A stretch of DNA of 64,000 nucleotides from DASYPP01 sp036006525 (GTDB lineage: Bacteria; Gemmatimonadota; Gemmatimonadetes; Gemmatimonadales; GWC2-71-9), in assembly GCA_036006525.1 (NCBI GenBank), contig DASYPP010000057.1, forward strand, positions 1 through 64,000. The letters run 5' to 3'. The position numbers and the translations under genes are program-made. Position 1 is the first letter of the stretch. Each line of letters begins with the position of its first letter. The notes beneath the pieces were generated by a model. The model ran no database searches, had not been told where the DNA came from, and worked only from the letters and a program-made list of their open reading frames with translations. Shown here in pieces: positions 24,535 to 33,184 of the stretch.

Positions 24535-25976
24535 AGTGCAATGCAGATATTCTTCGGCTCGGTAAAGAACCGAATCGCCTCGTCCCCGCCCTCGCGACCC
24601 ACTCCGCTCTGTTTCATCCCGCCGAACGGCACTCGCAAGTCCCGGAACAGCCAGGTATTGACCCAGATTGTCCCGCAGGCAAGCTGCTCCGCCACCCGGT
24701 GCGCGCGGGTGAGGTTTCCCGTCCAGAGCGACGCGGCGAGGCCATAGCGGGAATCGTTGGCCAGTTGAATCGCCTCGTCCTCGGTCTTGAATGACTGCAC
24801 CGTGACCACGGGACCGAAGATCTCGTCCTGGTTCACCTGGCAGGACGGGCCCAGTCCGGTGATCACGGTTGGCGCCACGAAGAACCCGCCCCGGCAGCGT
24901 TCGGGCAGCGACGCCGGCGGCCCGCCACCGGTGAGAATGGTGCCGCCTTCCTCTTTTGCCAGCGCGATGTAGCGCAGGATCTTCTCGCGATGGGCCGCCG
25001 AGATCACCGCGCCCTGCTGGGTTTCCGGCTCCATCGGGTCCCCGATCCTGAGCGCCCTGACACCGGCGACAAACTTCTCGAGGAATGCCTGGTAGACGCT
25101 CTCTTCCACCAGCAGGCGCGAACCGCAGAGGCAGATCTGGCCCTGGTTGCTGAAGGAGGAGCGCAGCGTCGTGGCGATCGCGAGATCCAGGTCGGCATCC
25201 GCAAAGATGATGGTCGGGTTCTTCCCGCCCAGCTCGAGGGTAATCTTCTTGAACAGCGGCGCGGCGGTCCGCGCCAGCTCGGCACCGGTGGCGGTGCCGC
25301 CGGTAAACGAGATGGTGCGAACCGCGGGATGCTTGACCAGGGCCGCGCCGGCGCTGGTACCCAGGCCGTGCACGACGTTCAACACGCCCGGGGGCAGCTC
25401 CGCCTCCCGGCACAGCTGGGCCAGCGCCGCCGCCGTCATCGGCGAAAGCTCCGAGGGCTTGGCCACCGCCGTGTTACCGGTCGCGATGGCGGGCGCGATC
25501 TTCCAGGAGAGCAGGTAGAGCGGAAGGTTCCAGGGCGAGATCAGGCCGGCCACCCCGCGGGGGCGCCGGAGAGTGTAGTTGAGCGCGGCGTAATCGGTGG
25601 CGTGGGTTTCCGACTGGGTATGCAGGATCGCGGTCGCGAAGAACCTGAAGTTGGCGACGGCCCGGGGAATGTCCATCGTCCGCGCCAGCGAAATCGGCTT
25701 GCCGGTGTCCTGCGACTCCAACCGGGCCAGGGCGTCCAGGTCCCGCTCGATCAGGTCCGCGATCCTGAGCAGAAGCCGGGAGCGCTCGGCCGCCGCTGTC
25801 CGGGACCAGCCGGGAAAAGCCGCCTCCGCCGCCTGCACCGCGCAATCGACGTCCCGCCCGTCGCTGGCCGGGACCTTCGCGATCACCTGCCCGGTAGCCG
25901 GCTCGATGTCGTCGAGGTACTGGCCGGCCTCGGGCGCGACGAGGTTGCCATCGATGTAGTTCGCGAGCGTGTTCAC
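24531..25976 (-). CDS. amnC: 2-aminomuconate 6-semialdehyde dehydrogenase (ALDH superfamily)
   Basis: The 481-aa NAD-dependent aldehyde dehydrogenase has catalytic Glu in ITLELGGKNPTI, catalytic Cys in SFSNQGQICLCGS and the cofactor motif SFTGGTATG. Many ALDHs share these motifs; the specific assignment comes from the position between ACMSD/HAAO and a RidA-type deaminase. It would oxidise 2-aminomuconate semialdehyde, the ACMSD product, to 2-aminomuconate. It is on minus, converging on the plus-strand pathway genes, and coupled to the SDR gene upstream (ATGA-like overlap at 25973-25976). Confidence 0.9.
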   Translation of the reverse strand: MNTLANYIDGNLVAPEAGQYLDDIEPATGQVIAKVPASDGRDVDCAVQAAEAAFPGWSRTAAAERSRLLLRIADLIERDLDALARLESQDTGKPISLARTMDIPRAVANFRFFATAILHTQSETHATDYAALNYTLRRPRGVAGLISPWNLPLYLLSWKIAPAIATGNTAVAKPSELSPMTAAALAQLCREAELPPGVLNVVHGLGTSAGAALVKHPAVRTISFTGGTATGAELARTAAPLFKKITLELGGKNPTIIFADADLDLAIATTLRSSFSNQGQICLCGSRLLVEESVYQAFLEKFVAGVRALRIGDPMEPETQQGAVISAAHREKILRYIALAKEEGGTILTGGGPPASLPERCRGGFFVAPTVITGLGPSCQVNQDEIFGPVVTVQSFKTEDEAIQLANDSRYGLAASLWTGNLTRAHRVAEQLACGTIWVNTWLFRDLRVPFGGMKQSGVGREGGDEAIRFFTEPKNICIAL

Positions 25977-26761
25977 AGCGACCCCAGCCGCCCACCATCC
26001 ACCGGGAGGTTGATCCCGGTGATGTAGGCCGCCGCCGGAGAAGCGAGAAAGGCCACCGCGGCCGCGACCTCCTCGGGGGCCGCGAAGCGGCCCAGCGGAA
26101 TCTCCGCCTTCATGCCCTGCTCGATCTCCTCGACGCTCTTGCCGCTGGACTCCGACTTGGTTCGGATCAGGGAATGATGCCGCTCGGTCATGGTGGCACC
26201 CGGGAGCACGTTGTTCACCGTGATCCCGAATGGACCGAGCTCGCCGGCCAGGGTCTTGGCCCAGCTCGCCACGGCGCCCCGAATCGTGTTGGAAACACCG
26301 AGTCCCTTGATCGGCTGCTTGACCGACGTCGAGATGACGTTCACGATCCGGCCATACTTCTCGGCTTTCATCCCCGGGACGGTGGCCTGGGCCAGGACGT
26401 GGTTGCAGAGAAGGTGAGCGGCAAAGGCGGAGAGAAATTGCTGATCGCTGGCTTCGAACAGGGGGCCAGCGGGGGGGCCGCCCGTGTTGTTGACCAGGAT
26501 ATGCGCCGTCCCCAACCGGCGGAGCCCCTCGGTTACCACCGCGCGTACGGTGTCCGGATGGGCGAAGTCAGCCACCAGGAGCTGGTGCGGATTCTCGGTG
26601 CCGGAATGAGGCAACCCGGCCCGGACCCGCTCCAGCTGGTCCCGGTTCCGGGCCAGCAGTGTGACCCGGGCGCCGGCCCTGGCCAACTCGGTGGCACAGG
26701 CCAGACCGATGCCCTGGGTGCTGCCGCACACCAGGGCGTGTTTGCCAGCGAGGTTGGACAT
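25973..26761 (-). CDS. SDR-family protein lacking the catalytic Tyr and Lys
   Basis: The 262-aa Rossmann protein has the nucleotide motif CGSTQGIGLACA, NNTGGPP in place of the usual NNAG, and the late motif NNVLPGATMTER. At the active site, where SDRs have YxxxK, the sequence reads LGVSNTIRGAV, so Tyr is replaced by Ser and Lys by Arg. Normal hydride-transfer chemistry is therefore doubtful. The same replacement recurs, as I remember, in SDRs found beside kynurenine genes in other phyla, which suggests a conserved non-canonical role. The ATG at 26761 was chosen because the upstream extension precedes the family start. It is coupled to the ALDH gene. Confidence 0.88.
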   Translation of the reverse strand: MSNLAGKHALVCGSTQGIGLACATELARAGARVTLLARNRDQLERVRAGLPHSGTENPHQLLVADFAHPDTVRAVVTEGLRRLGTAHILVNNTGGPPAGPLFEASDQQFLSAFAAHLLCNHVLAQATVPGMKAEKYGRIVNVISTSVKQPIKGLGVSNTIRGAVASWAKTLAGELGPFGITVNNVLPGATMTERHHSLIRTKSESSGKSVEEIEQGMKAEIPLGRFAAPEEVAAAVAFLASPAAAYITGINLPVDGGRLGSL

Positions 26762-26924
26762 GGCGTAGAAGCTATCGCCGCCGTGGCAATCCCGAAACCC
26801 GGCCCAACAGATCTCCTCGCCGAGGCGTAAGATCAGCACCGAAACGCTGTTGCGGTTTCGCGCATCCTTTGGACGGCCTACATTTCATAACCGTCTCCAC
26901 GCTCCGGAGTAGATTCAGCCCTTC

Positions 26925-27776
26925 ATGTATTCCATCCGCAACCGTTTGCCTCCCCGGCCCATTCCGGTCCGCATCGAGTCTTTGCCGATCGAGGCGAAGA
27001 AGCCCTGGGGCGGGCTGGGGACCAGTGTTGCGTTTCACGCCGGGCTGATCGTGCTGCTCCTCGGCCTGTTTCATAAGCCGAGCGACCGGACAGACCAGGG
27101 ATCCAATCCGGCAATCGCGCAGCCGGTACAAATGGTGTATGTGCCGATGCCGCCGCGGCCGCCTCGCCAGGTTCGGCGTCCGGCCCCCGATGCGGTGCAC
27201 TCGGCGACTGAGGCAGAAGCCAGGACCACCGATCCGGACGCCGACCTCCCGCCCGAGATGACGCCGGAGACGCCGAAGGAGCCCGCGCCCAGGCCCCGCG
27301 AAGCCGACCCGCAACCAGTCCTGGCCAGCCGCCCGCCCGAACCGGACCACACCGAGACCCTGGAGGAACAGTCCCAGCGGCTGTTCGGCCGACCGCTGCT
27401 CCGACAAACGCAGGAGACGCCCACCCAGCTCGGGATCCGGCCGGGCTTGAACGCCGACCGGGACGAGGCCGCCCGCACCACCTGCGTTCCCCGGCCGCGG
27501 GATCCCAACGCACCGCTGGAAATGGCGACGCTGATCGGCCGGGTATACAGCGACAACATGCACTCCCGGCCCCTGGCAGGAGCGTTCCTCCAGATCATCG
27601 GCACGTCGTACTCGACATACAGCGACAGAGACGGCGTGTACCACCTGGTGTTCGATGCCAGCCTGGTCGATGAATGCCGCACTCAGTATGTCCGGGTGGT
27701 AGCCAACGGATATCGGGGACGAAACCTGGTCCTGGGAGTTGGACCGGGAGTGAACGACGTTGTGTTAGGCCGGTAG
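26925..27776 (+). CDS. TonB-like Pro-rich membrane protein with carboxypeptidase-regulatory-like C-terminus
   Basis: The 283-aa protein has one N-terminal helix (about residues 34-48, SVAFHAGLIVLLLGLF) placed as in TonB. A long Pro/Glu/Arg-rich segment follows (about 60-160), then a C-terminal beta domain (about 205-283: ATLIGRVYSDNMHSRPLAGA ... YSDRDGVYHLVF) like the carboxypeptidase-regulatory fold rather than TonB's. I cannot name a function; a periplasm-spanning scaffold is plausible. It precedes the ECF sigma factor by 196 bp on the same strand. That gap shows no gene or strong repeat. Confidence 0.75.
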   Translation: MYSIRNRLPPRPIPVRIESLPIEAKKPWGGLGTSVAFHAGLIVLLLGLFHKPSDRTDQGSNPAIAQPVQMVYVPMPPRPPRQVRRPAPDAVHSATEAEARTTDPDADLPPEMTPETPKEPAPRPREADPQPVLASRPPEPDHTETLEEQSQRLFGRPLLRQTQETPTQLGIRPGLNADRDEAARTTCVPRPRDPNAPLEMATLIGRVYSDNMHSRPLAGAFLQIIGTSYSTYSDRDGVYHLVFDASLVDECRTQYVRVVANGYRGRNLVLGVGPGVNDVVLGR

Positions 27777-27972
27777 GAGCGCGCTGCCTCTTAAGAAGTA
27801 TCCCCGGACGGACAGCTCCCTCCACCATCGCGGCAATACTCAGACTGAGAAGAAATGGCCCTGCCACCCGTCCCTTGGGGAAACCAGCCGGGACGGCATC
27901 CACGCTTTGCCACCGACAACGATTTCCAGGTCGAGGGGGCCCAACCACAGTCTCCCGCTATATTGGCCGGGC

Positions 27973-28524
27973 ATGTCGGAACCCCGCGATACTCTCTCCC
28001 CTGCCCTCGCTGCTACGCTGCAGCGGTTCACTGGTCATGTCCAGGCGATCGCCCGGCGCTATGGCATCGGTTCCGAGGAGCGGGACGAGCTGGTGCAGGA
28101 GGTCAGGATCCGGCTCTGGCGCGCGCTGGAAACGGACGACCGAATCAGGGGTGCCCCGGCATCCTACGTCTATCGCGCGGCCATCTCGGCAGCGGTGGAC
28201 CTGATTCGGCGCCGCCGAGCTCGTCGGGAGGTACACGTGGACCATGGACGCACCAGCGGCGAGGCGTTGTTTGGCCGCTCCGAATTGGTCGACCTCCCGG
28301 AGCGGGGCGAGCTGGCTGAGCGGGTCGCGGCCGCGGTCGAGGCGCTGCTTCCGACCCGGCGCCCGGTTGTGCGCATGTACCTGGCGGGCTATAAGCTGGA
28401 AGAAATTGCCGCACTCTTCGGGTGGACGGCCGCGCGGACCCGCAATCTCCTCTACCGTGGGCTCGGTGACCTTCGGGAATCCCTCCAACGGCAGGGTATT
28501 GGACCGGAAGGAGAGCAGCCGTGA
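27973..28524 (+). CDS. ECF-type RNA polymerase sigma factor
   Basis: The 183-aa protein has region 2 at about residues 10-75 (GIGSEERDELVQEVRIRLWRAL, APASYVYRAAISAAVDLIRRRR) and region 4 at about 118-175 with the helix-turn-helix YKLEEIAALFGWTAARTRNLLYRGL. ATG 27973 gives the usual length; an upstream start at 27907 would add a non-family extension. It is coupled by GTGA to the zinc-finger anti-sigma candidate that follows, the classical ECF arrangement. Confidence 0.92.
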   Translation: MSEPRDTLSPALAATLQRFTGHVQAIARRYGIGSEERDELVQEVRIRLWRALETDDRIRGAPASYVYRAAISAAVDLIRRRRARREVHVDHGRTSGEALFGRSELVDLPERGELAERVAAAVEALLPTRRPVVRMYLAGYKLEEIAALFGWTAARTRNLLYRGLGDLRESLQRQGIGPEGEQP

Positions 28525-29135
28525 ATGATGACACCCTGAGGAATCTCTACGGACAGCATCTCGCGGCCCGCCAGGTCGATCGGGATCACTGCCCTTCGGT
28601 CGAGTCCCTGGAGGCGCTGGTGAATCGCACCGGTGCCGAGACCGACCGGTTGAACACGCTCGATCACGTCATGGCTTGTCCGGCGTGCCGCCACGACTTT
28701 GACCTGATGATGGCGGCGGCCGAAGCGGCCCGGGCAAGCGCCCCGCCTCGCCTCAGGGTCTCCCTCGCGATCGCCGCCGGCCTGTTGCTGGTGGCCGCCG
28801 GCACTGCACTGTGGACATTGAATCGCGATCACGGGAACACCGTTCGTGGTGCCCCGGCCGCAGTGATGCTGCTCCGGCCGACCGATGGGGTCAGCCTGCT
28901 CAACAACGTCAGCCTGGTCTGGCGAGGCGTTGCCGGTGCCTTCCAGTATCACGTGGAAATCCTGCATGAAGACGGAAGCCTCCGGTTTCAGGAAACCACG
29001 ACCGACACCGTACTGGTCGTGCCACCGGCCGAGTTGATCGAAGGGCAATCCTACGTCTGGTGGGTGCGCGCGGACCTGGCCGCGGCCGGGGAGCGCCGCT
29101 CGGCACTGCGCCGTTTCACCGTCAGGGCACCGTAG
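28521..29135 (+). CDS. Probable anti-sigma factor: zinc-binding motif, one helix, extracytoplasmic domain
   Basis: The 204-aa protein starts with GTG at 28521. A cytoplasmic part contains H-x3-C-x2-C (His49, Cys53, Cys56), the ZAS-type zinc motif. A single membrane helix (about residues 79-98) and a beta-sandwich-like outer domain (about 110-204: LLRPTDGVSLLNNVSLVWRG, YVWWVRAD) follow. The arrangement and the GTGA overlap with the sigma gene make it its likely membrane-bound regulator. The last 85 bp overlap the 3' end of the convergent CHAT gene, so transcription of one may hinder the other. Confidence 0.85.
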   Translation: MNDDTLRNLYGQHLAARQVDRDHCPSVESLEALVNRTGAETDRLNTLDHVMACPACRHDFDLMMAAAEAARASAPPRLRVSLAIAAGLLLVAAGTALWTLNRDHGNTVRGAPAAVMLLRPTDGVSLLNNVSLVWRGVAGAFQYHVEILHEDGSLRFQETTTDTVLVVPPAELIEGQSYVWWVRADLAAAGERRSALRRFTVRAP

Positions 29136-31975
29136 GCCGCCACAAGGAGTACTGCACCCAGCACCCACCAGATCCCGGCAATTCCCGGCCGGCTGAGCGG
29201 TATGAGAACCGACGCATCCCCCACCAGGACAAACGCTGCCCATTCGGCCGGCGGAACTCCCCGGTTGAAGGCGTCCAGCTTGGCCGCCTGCAGGGCGGCA
29301 CCCACGGTCATTCCATCGGCCAATCCCCGGTACATCGCGTCCACGATCTCGAGGGTCTGATCGTCGGAGACCGGCCACCGGGTGGCGACGGTGGTCCGCG
29401 CACCGGCCTCGAGCAGCGGTGCGGTGAGGCCCTGGATACCTTCGCCATTGATGACCTGCCCCTCTGCTGTCCGGCAGGCCGACAACACGACCAGGTCGGC
29501 CCGCAGGTCGAGCCCCGCCAGGTCCGCCGCGCTCACAAACCCATCTTCCCCGTTACCCGGGGCGAGCGCGAGCGCGCTGCGCGCGGAGCTTCGTTCATCC
29601 ACCAGCGCGTGCGTCGCGAAGTGAACGATCCGAAACCGATCAAGCCGATTGCTGCGCAGGAAGGCTTCACTCGCCTGCCGATCGCGGAGCACGGTGGCGT
29701 GTGCCGCGTAGCGACCGATCCGCTTGACCTCGTCGCCCGAGTGGCGCAGCCGGGGCAGCCCACCGGATCTGGCAAAGGCGGCGCGGAACGCGGCCGCCTC
29801 GGATCCGGACGGCGGCTCCGCCCCGAACTCGGGATCACCGAACGCAAGAACCTCGGCCGGCGCGCTCGATGGCGGCCGCTGCCACAGCCGGGCGCCCACG
29901 GTGGCGGAAGGAAGCAGAGACACCGCGTACCGGGTGATGATCGGGCCATCCCTGCTCTCCAGGACTTCAAAGGGCACATGGTGCAGCGGCCCGTCAGGAA
30001 CGATGATCAGGTTGCGAACCCCCGGCGGCAACAGCCCGGTTATCGGGTCCATGATCGCTTCGCCCATCCGGCGAGCCAGGGCCGAGGCGGGCTGCCGGGA
30101 CTCGAGAAACACCTGGAGCCGCTCGATGTCGGGGAGCAGGGAATCGGCGCTGGGAAGCACCACCGCCCGAAGCCCGGACGGGGAAAGGACAAAGGCGACG
30201 GTCGGTTCACCACCTCGGCCGGTGACGAACTCGATGATGGCGGTGCTCGAGTCGGGGATCAGCTGGATCAGTTCCTTGCTGGTGAGTGACCCGCCAACAT
30301 TGGAGGCCTCCAGGTTCACCGCCCCGCGGATCACATCGAGCCGCAGCATTCGCTCCCGGAGCTCCCGGGCCCGGCGCCGCTCCGCCAACGAAAATGCGGC
30401 TTCGATTCGACCCCCGCGGACCATCCCGGCCAGAATCGATGCGATAGCCAGGTCGGGATCGGCATCATCGTCGCGCCGCTGAAATAACAGGAGGCGGAGG
30501 GAGCGGTCGCCGAGTCGGAGCCGCCGTGCATCTAGTGAGTCGGCGGCCTCCCGCATCAGGGTTGCGGTTCGGTCGATGTCGCCTCTAAGCAGTGCGACCT
30601 GGGCGAGGCGCACCGTTGCGGCATACCCGCGTTCCTGCTCCTCGGGCCGAAGCTGGGAGAGTAGAGTGGTGAAGGCGCGCTCGGCCTTCGGCAGGTCGTT
30701 TCGGGCCAGCGCGAGCACTCCGAAGTCATACTGGATTCGCCGCGCCCAGGCCTCGAAGCCGGTGCGATTCGCAATGGTCTGCGCACGGAGCAGTTGTTTC
30801 TCGGCTTCAGCCCAGTCGCCCCGCGCCCGAGCCATGCTGGCGAGCGAACGGAACGGCGCGACCGAGGAATATCCGCCATAGCGTTCTCCCCTAGCGATAA
30901 CCGCGTTGTACACGGCCAGGGCGCGGGCCGTATCGCCGGCGGCACGGGCCAGGTCTCCCAGCAAGAGCCGCAGCGTACTCAGGGCACGCTGGTCCCCGAT
31001 CTGGCTGAGCTCGGAATCAGCCTGCTCTGCAAAAGTCGTCGCGGTGACGAGGTCACCGAAACGGAGGTACACCGCAGTCAGGTTCAGGTGCGCGTGCGCC
31101 ACGGACCCGAGATTACCCACCGCGGTACCCTCGAGAATGGCCCGATCAAATTCCTGGCGCGCGGATCCGAACTGGCCATTGGTCATCAGGAGATAACCGC
31201 GCCACTGCAGGGTCAGGGCGCGACCCAGCCGATCGTGCAGCCGATCCTGCAGGGCCGCAGCCCGGTCGCTCAGGATCAACGCCGAATCCATCGTGCCGTA
31301 ACGGAAATGTGCGCTGGCTACTTCGAGGAAACAGAAGGCAATGAGACGCTGGTCGGACTCTCGCTCCGCCAGCCGGAGTCCGGCGCGAGCTTCTTCCAAT
31401 TCCTCGAGTTCACCGGGATCGAGCGGCTCTCCGGCGCGATGACAGCGCAGCGCCGCCGCGAGAGACGCCGGCAGGCCGGGAAGGTCGGGCGCCGTGAGTG
31501 ACATGAGGGAGTCGGCCTCGACCTTGCTCTCGCTCCAGGTAAGGGTCTGGGCCAGCCCGATCCGAGACTCGGTGAGGAAGTTCCGGTCCCCCAGATCCTC
31601 CGCCAGCCGCAAAGCTTCGCGGTAAGCCCGGGCCGCTCTGATGAGGTCGCCTCGATTGAAGAAACCCTCCGCGTACCCAAGCGCCGCGAGCACCCGAGTC
31701 GTGTCTCCAACGCCATCCATCTCCAGTAAGCGGGTGTAGAGTGAGTCAGAAACCTGGTGCCGGTACTGCAGCCGGTTCAGCGTGGCCAGGGCGAGCAAAG
31801 CCGTTGGATCCGAGGAGCCGCCTCGAAGCGCATCGGTCCAGCGTCGCTCGAGCCGCGCGGCCGAATCGCCTTCCACGGCGGCCAGCACCGAACGCACCGG
31901 CTCCAGCCGCCACGATTGGGCGAGGGCCGGAGCAGCCAACAGGAGGAGGGCGAACGTAACTAGAGGGGACCGCAT
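29051..31975 (-). CDS. TPR repeats plus CHAT (caspase-like) protease domain
   Basis: The 974-aa protein begins at ATG 31975 with a signal peptide (LVTFALLLLAAPALAQ). Roughly 580 residues of TPR-like helical repeats follow (for example RAARAYREALRLAEDLGDRN), then a C-terminal CHAT domain. The caspase-type dyad is intact: His789 in HFATHALVDE and Cys834 in LSACRTAEG. A final helix (WWVLGAVLLVAAYGALTV) could anchor it. CHAT domains are clan CD proteases related to separase and caspases; here it would face the periplasm. It converges on the ECF sigma/anti-sigma pair, overlapping it by 85 bp. Regulated cleavage of the anti-sigma factor is an attractive but unproved link. Confidence 0.92.
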   Translation of the reverse strand: MRSPLVTFALLLLAAPALAQSWRLEPVRSVLAAVEGDSAARLERRWTDALRGGSSDPTALLALATLNRLQYRHQVSDSLYTRLLEMDGVGDTTRVLAALGYAEGFFNRGDLIRAARAYREALRLAEDLGDRNFLTESRIGLAQTLTWSESKVEADSLMSLTAPDLPGLPASLAAALRCHRAGEPLDPGELEELEEARAGLRLAERESDQRLIAFCFLEVASAHFRYGTMDSALILSDRAAALQDRLHDRLGRALTLQWRGYLLMTNGQFGSARQEFDRAILEGTAVGNLGSVAHAHLNLTAVYLRFGDLVTATTFAEQADSELSQIGDQRALSTLRLLLGDLARAAGDTARALAVYNAVIARGERYGGYSSVAPFRSLASMARARGDWAEAEKQLLRAQTIANRTGFEAWARRIQYDFGVLALARNDLPKAERAFTTLLSQLRPEEQERGYAATVRLAQVALLRGDIDRTATLMREAADSLDARRLRLGDRSLRLLLFQRRDDDADPDLAIASILAGMVRGGRIEAAFSLAERRRARELRERMLRLDVIRGAVNLEASNVGGSLTSKELIQLIPDSSTAIIEFVTGRGGEPTVAFVLSPSGLRAVVLPSADSLLPDIERLQVFLESRQPASALARRMGEAIMDPITGLLPPGVRNLIIVPDGPLHHVPFEVLESRDGPIITRYAVSLLPSATVGARLWQRPPSSAPAEVLAFGDPEFGAEPPSGSEAAAFRAAFARSGGLPRLRHSGDEVKRIGRYAAHATVLRDRQASEAFLRSNRLDRFRIVHFATHALVDERSSARSALALAPGNGEDGFVSAADLAGLDLRADLVVLSACRTAEGQVINGEGIQGLTAPLLEAGARTTVATRWPVSDDQTLEIVDAMYRGLADGMTVGAALQAAKLDAFNRGVPPAEWAAFVLVGDASVLIPLSRPGIAGIWWVLGAVLLVAAYGALTVKRRSAERRSPAAARSARTHQT

Positions 31976-33060
31976 CGGAGAGCAATACTCTGCGTGGGCA
32001 CTCCCATCATGCCGTCGGGATCCATTCGCAGCTCGATCAGGTCCTGCCCCGCCCCAAACCAGCGCTCGCTGGGTTCCAGGTCCGAGGGATAGCGAAAGAG
32101 TGGTAGTGCCGCCGCGGCGAGTGCGGCCTGGGAGCCGATGCCGGACTCCGGCATGGTTCCGGCCCAGAGGATGGCATCGTACTCCGCGGCGACCTGGTAG
32201 ATCTTCACCACCTCGCTCAACCCACCCACCCGATGCACCTTGATGTTCCACACTTGGGGACCCCGCAGCTCGACGATCTGCCGCGCCGCGCGGGCGTCCC
32301 GCAGGGTTTCGTCCAGGCAGATTGGAGTCTTCAACTCCCGGCAGAGCCGCGCATGACCCACCAGCTCGTCGGGATGCAAGGGCTGCTCGATGTACAGCAG
32401 GCCCGCGTCATCGATGGACCGCAGATTGGCCTCGTGCTCCGGCCACTCGTAAGCCCCGTTGGCATCCACGGTGAGCGGAAGACCGCTGCCCGACAGCGCT
32501 TCGGAAACGGCCCGCACCGGCTCGGCATCCCAACCCGGCGCGATCTTGATCTTCACTCGGCGATAGTCGCGCGCCACCGCGTCCCGAACCCAGCCCACCA
32601 GCGTGTCGATCCTCCGGTCCTGGGGAATGCCCAGGGCGACACCACATGGCACCCGGGTGGCCGGCGTGATGCCCAGTCGTTCGCCGAGGAGCGCGGCCAG
32701 GCCGACGCCTTTGCGATTGGCTTCCAGGTCCCAGGCCGCCGTTTCCAGGGCCGCCCGGGCAAACGGGTTTCCCCGGACACCAGCCCGAAGGGCGAGGTCG
32801 AGATCCTCGGGCGACTCGAACTCCTTGCCCAGTATCCGGGGCAGCAGGACCCGTTCGATCATGTCGGTGGCGCCGGCGAGAGTTTCTTCCGAGTAGAACG
32901 GCAGCTCGAACGGCGGGCACTCGCCGTAGCCCAGGTGACCGTCTTCGTCATGCAGGACGACGATAATCGAGCGCCGCTCGGTCATTGTGCCGCCGGAAAT
33001 GATGAACGGCTCGACCAGGTGGAGGGATATCTCGTGCAGGTCTGCAGATGAAACCTTCAT
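31960..33060 (-). CDS. menC: Enolase-superfamily enzyme, o-succinylbenzoate synthase / N-succinylamino acid racemase type
   Basis: The 366-aa protein has the muconate-lactonizing-enzyme subgroup layout: capping domain with ISGGTMTERRSIIV, the KxK pair in RVKIKIAPGWD, metal-ligand segments LTVDANGAY, YIEQPLHPDEL and CLDET, and the opposite Lys in VWNIKVHRVGG. This subgroup includes MenC (menaquinone synthesis) and N-succinylamino acid racemases. No other men gene is in the window, and the neighbours are a DapA-like aldolase and an aminotransferase, so racemisation of an acylated amino acid is as likely. It overlaps the CHAT gene start by 16 bp. Confidence 0.85.
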   Translation of the reverse strand: MKVSSADLHEISLHLVEPFIISGGTMTERRSIIVVLHDEDGHLGYGECPPFELPFYSEETLAGATDMIERVLLPRILGKEFESPEDLDLALRAGVRGNPFARAALETAAWDLEANRKGVGLAALLGERLGITPATRVPCGVALGIPQDRRIDTLVGWVRDAVARDYRRVKIKIAPGWDAEPVRAVSEALSGSGLPLTVDANGAYEWPEHEANLRSIDDAGLLYIEQPLHPDELVGHARLCRELKTPICLDETLRDARAARQIVELRGPQVWNIKVHRVGGLSEVVKIYQVAAEYDAILWAGTMPESGIGSQAALAAAALPLFRYPSDLEPSERWFGAGQDLIELRMDPDGMMGVPTQSIALRCGPL

Positions 33061-33079
33061 TGGTTTTCCAGTTTCTTAT

Positions 33080-33161
33080 CGCGAAAACGCGAAAGGAGCG
33101 AAGACGCGAAAGGACAACAGTTGTCTTCGCGCTTTCGCTGCCTTCGCGCTTTCGCGATTCC
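33080..33161. repeat. Element H: inverted tandem-array hairpin, CGCGAAAG units
   Basis: The left arm (33080-33117) has CGCGAAAA, CGCGAAAGG, CGAAGA, CGCGAAAGG units. The right arm (33121-33161) is TCTTCGCG, CTTTCGCTG, CCTTCGCG, CTTTCGCG. The loop is only about three bases. It is 23 bp past the stop of the 33185 gene on minus and 19 bp before the enolase-type gene start (33060). Confidence 0.9.
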
Positions 33162-33184
33162 GGAACTCACCGGCGCTAAAGACC

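Noticed and set aside
31976..32251. N-terminal extension of the CHAT protein
   Set aside because: It is out-of-frame sequence of the enolase-type gene; the signal peptide begins at 31975.
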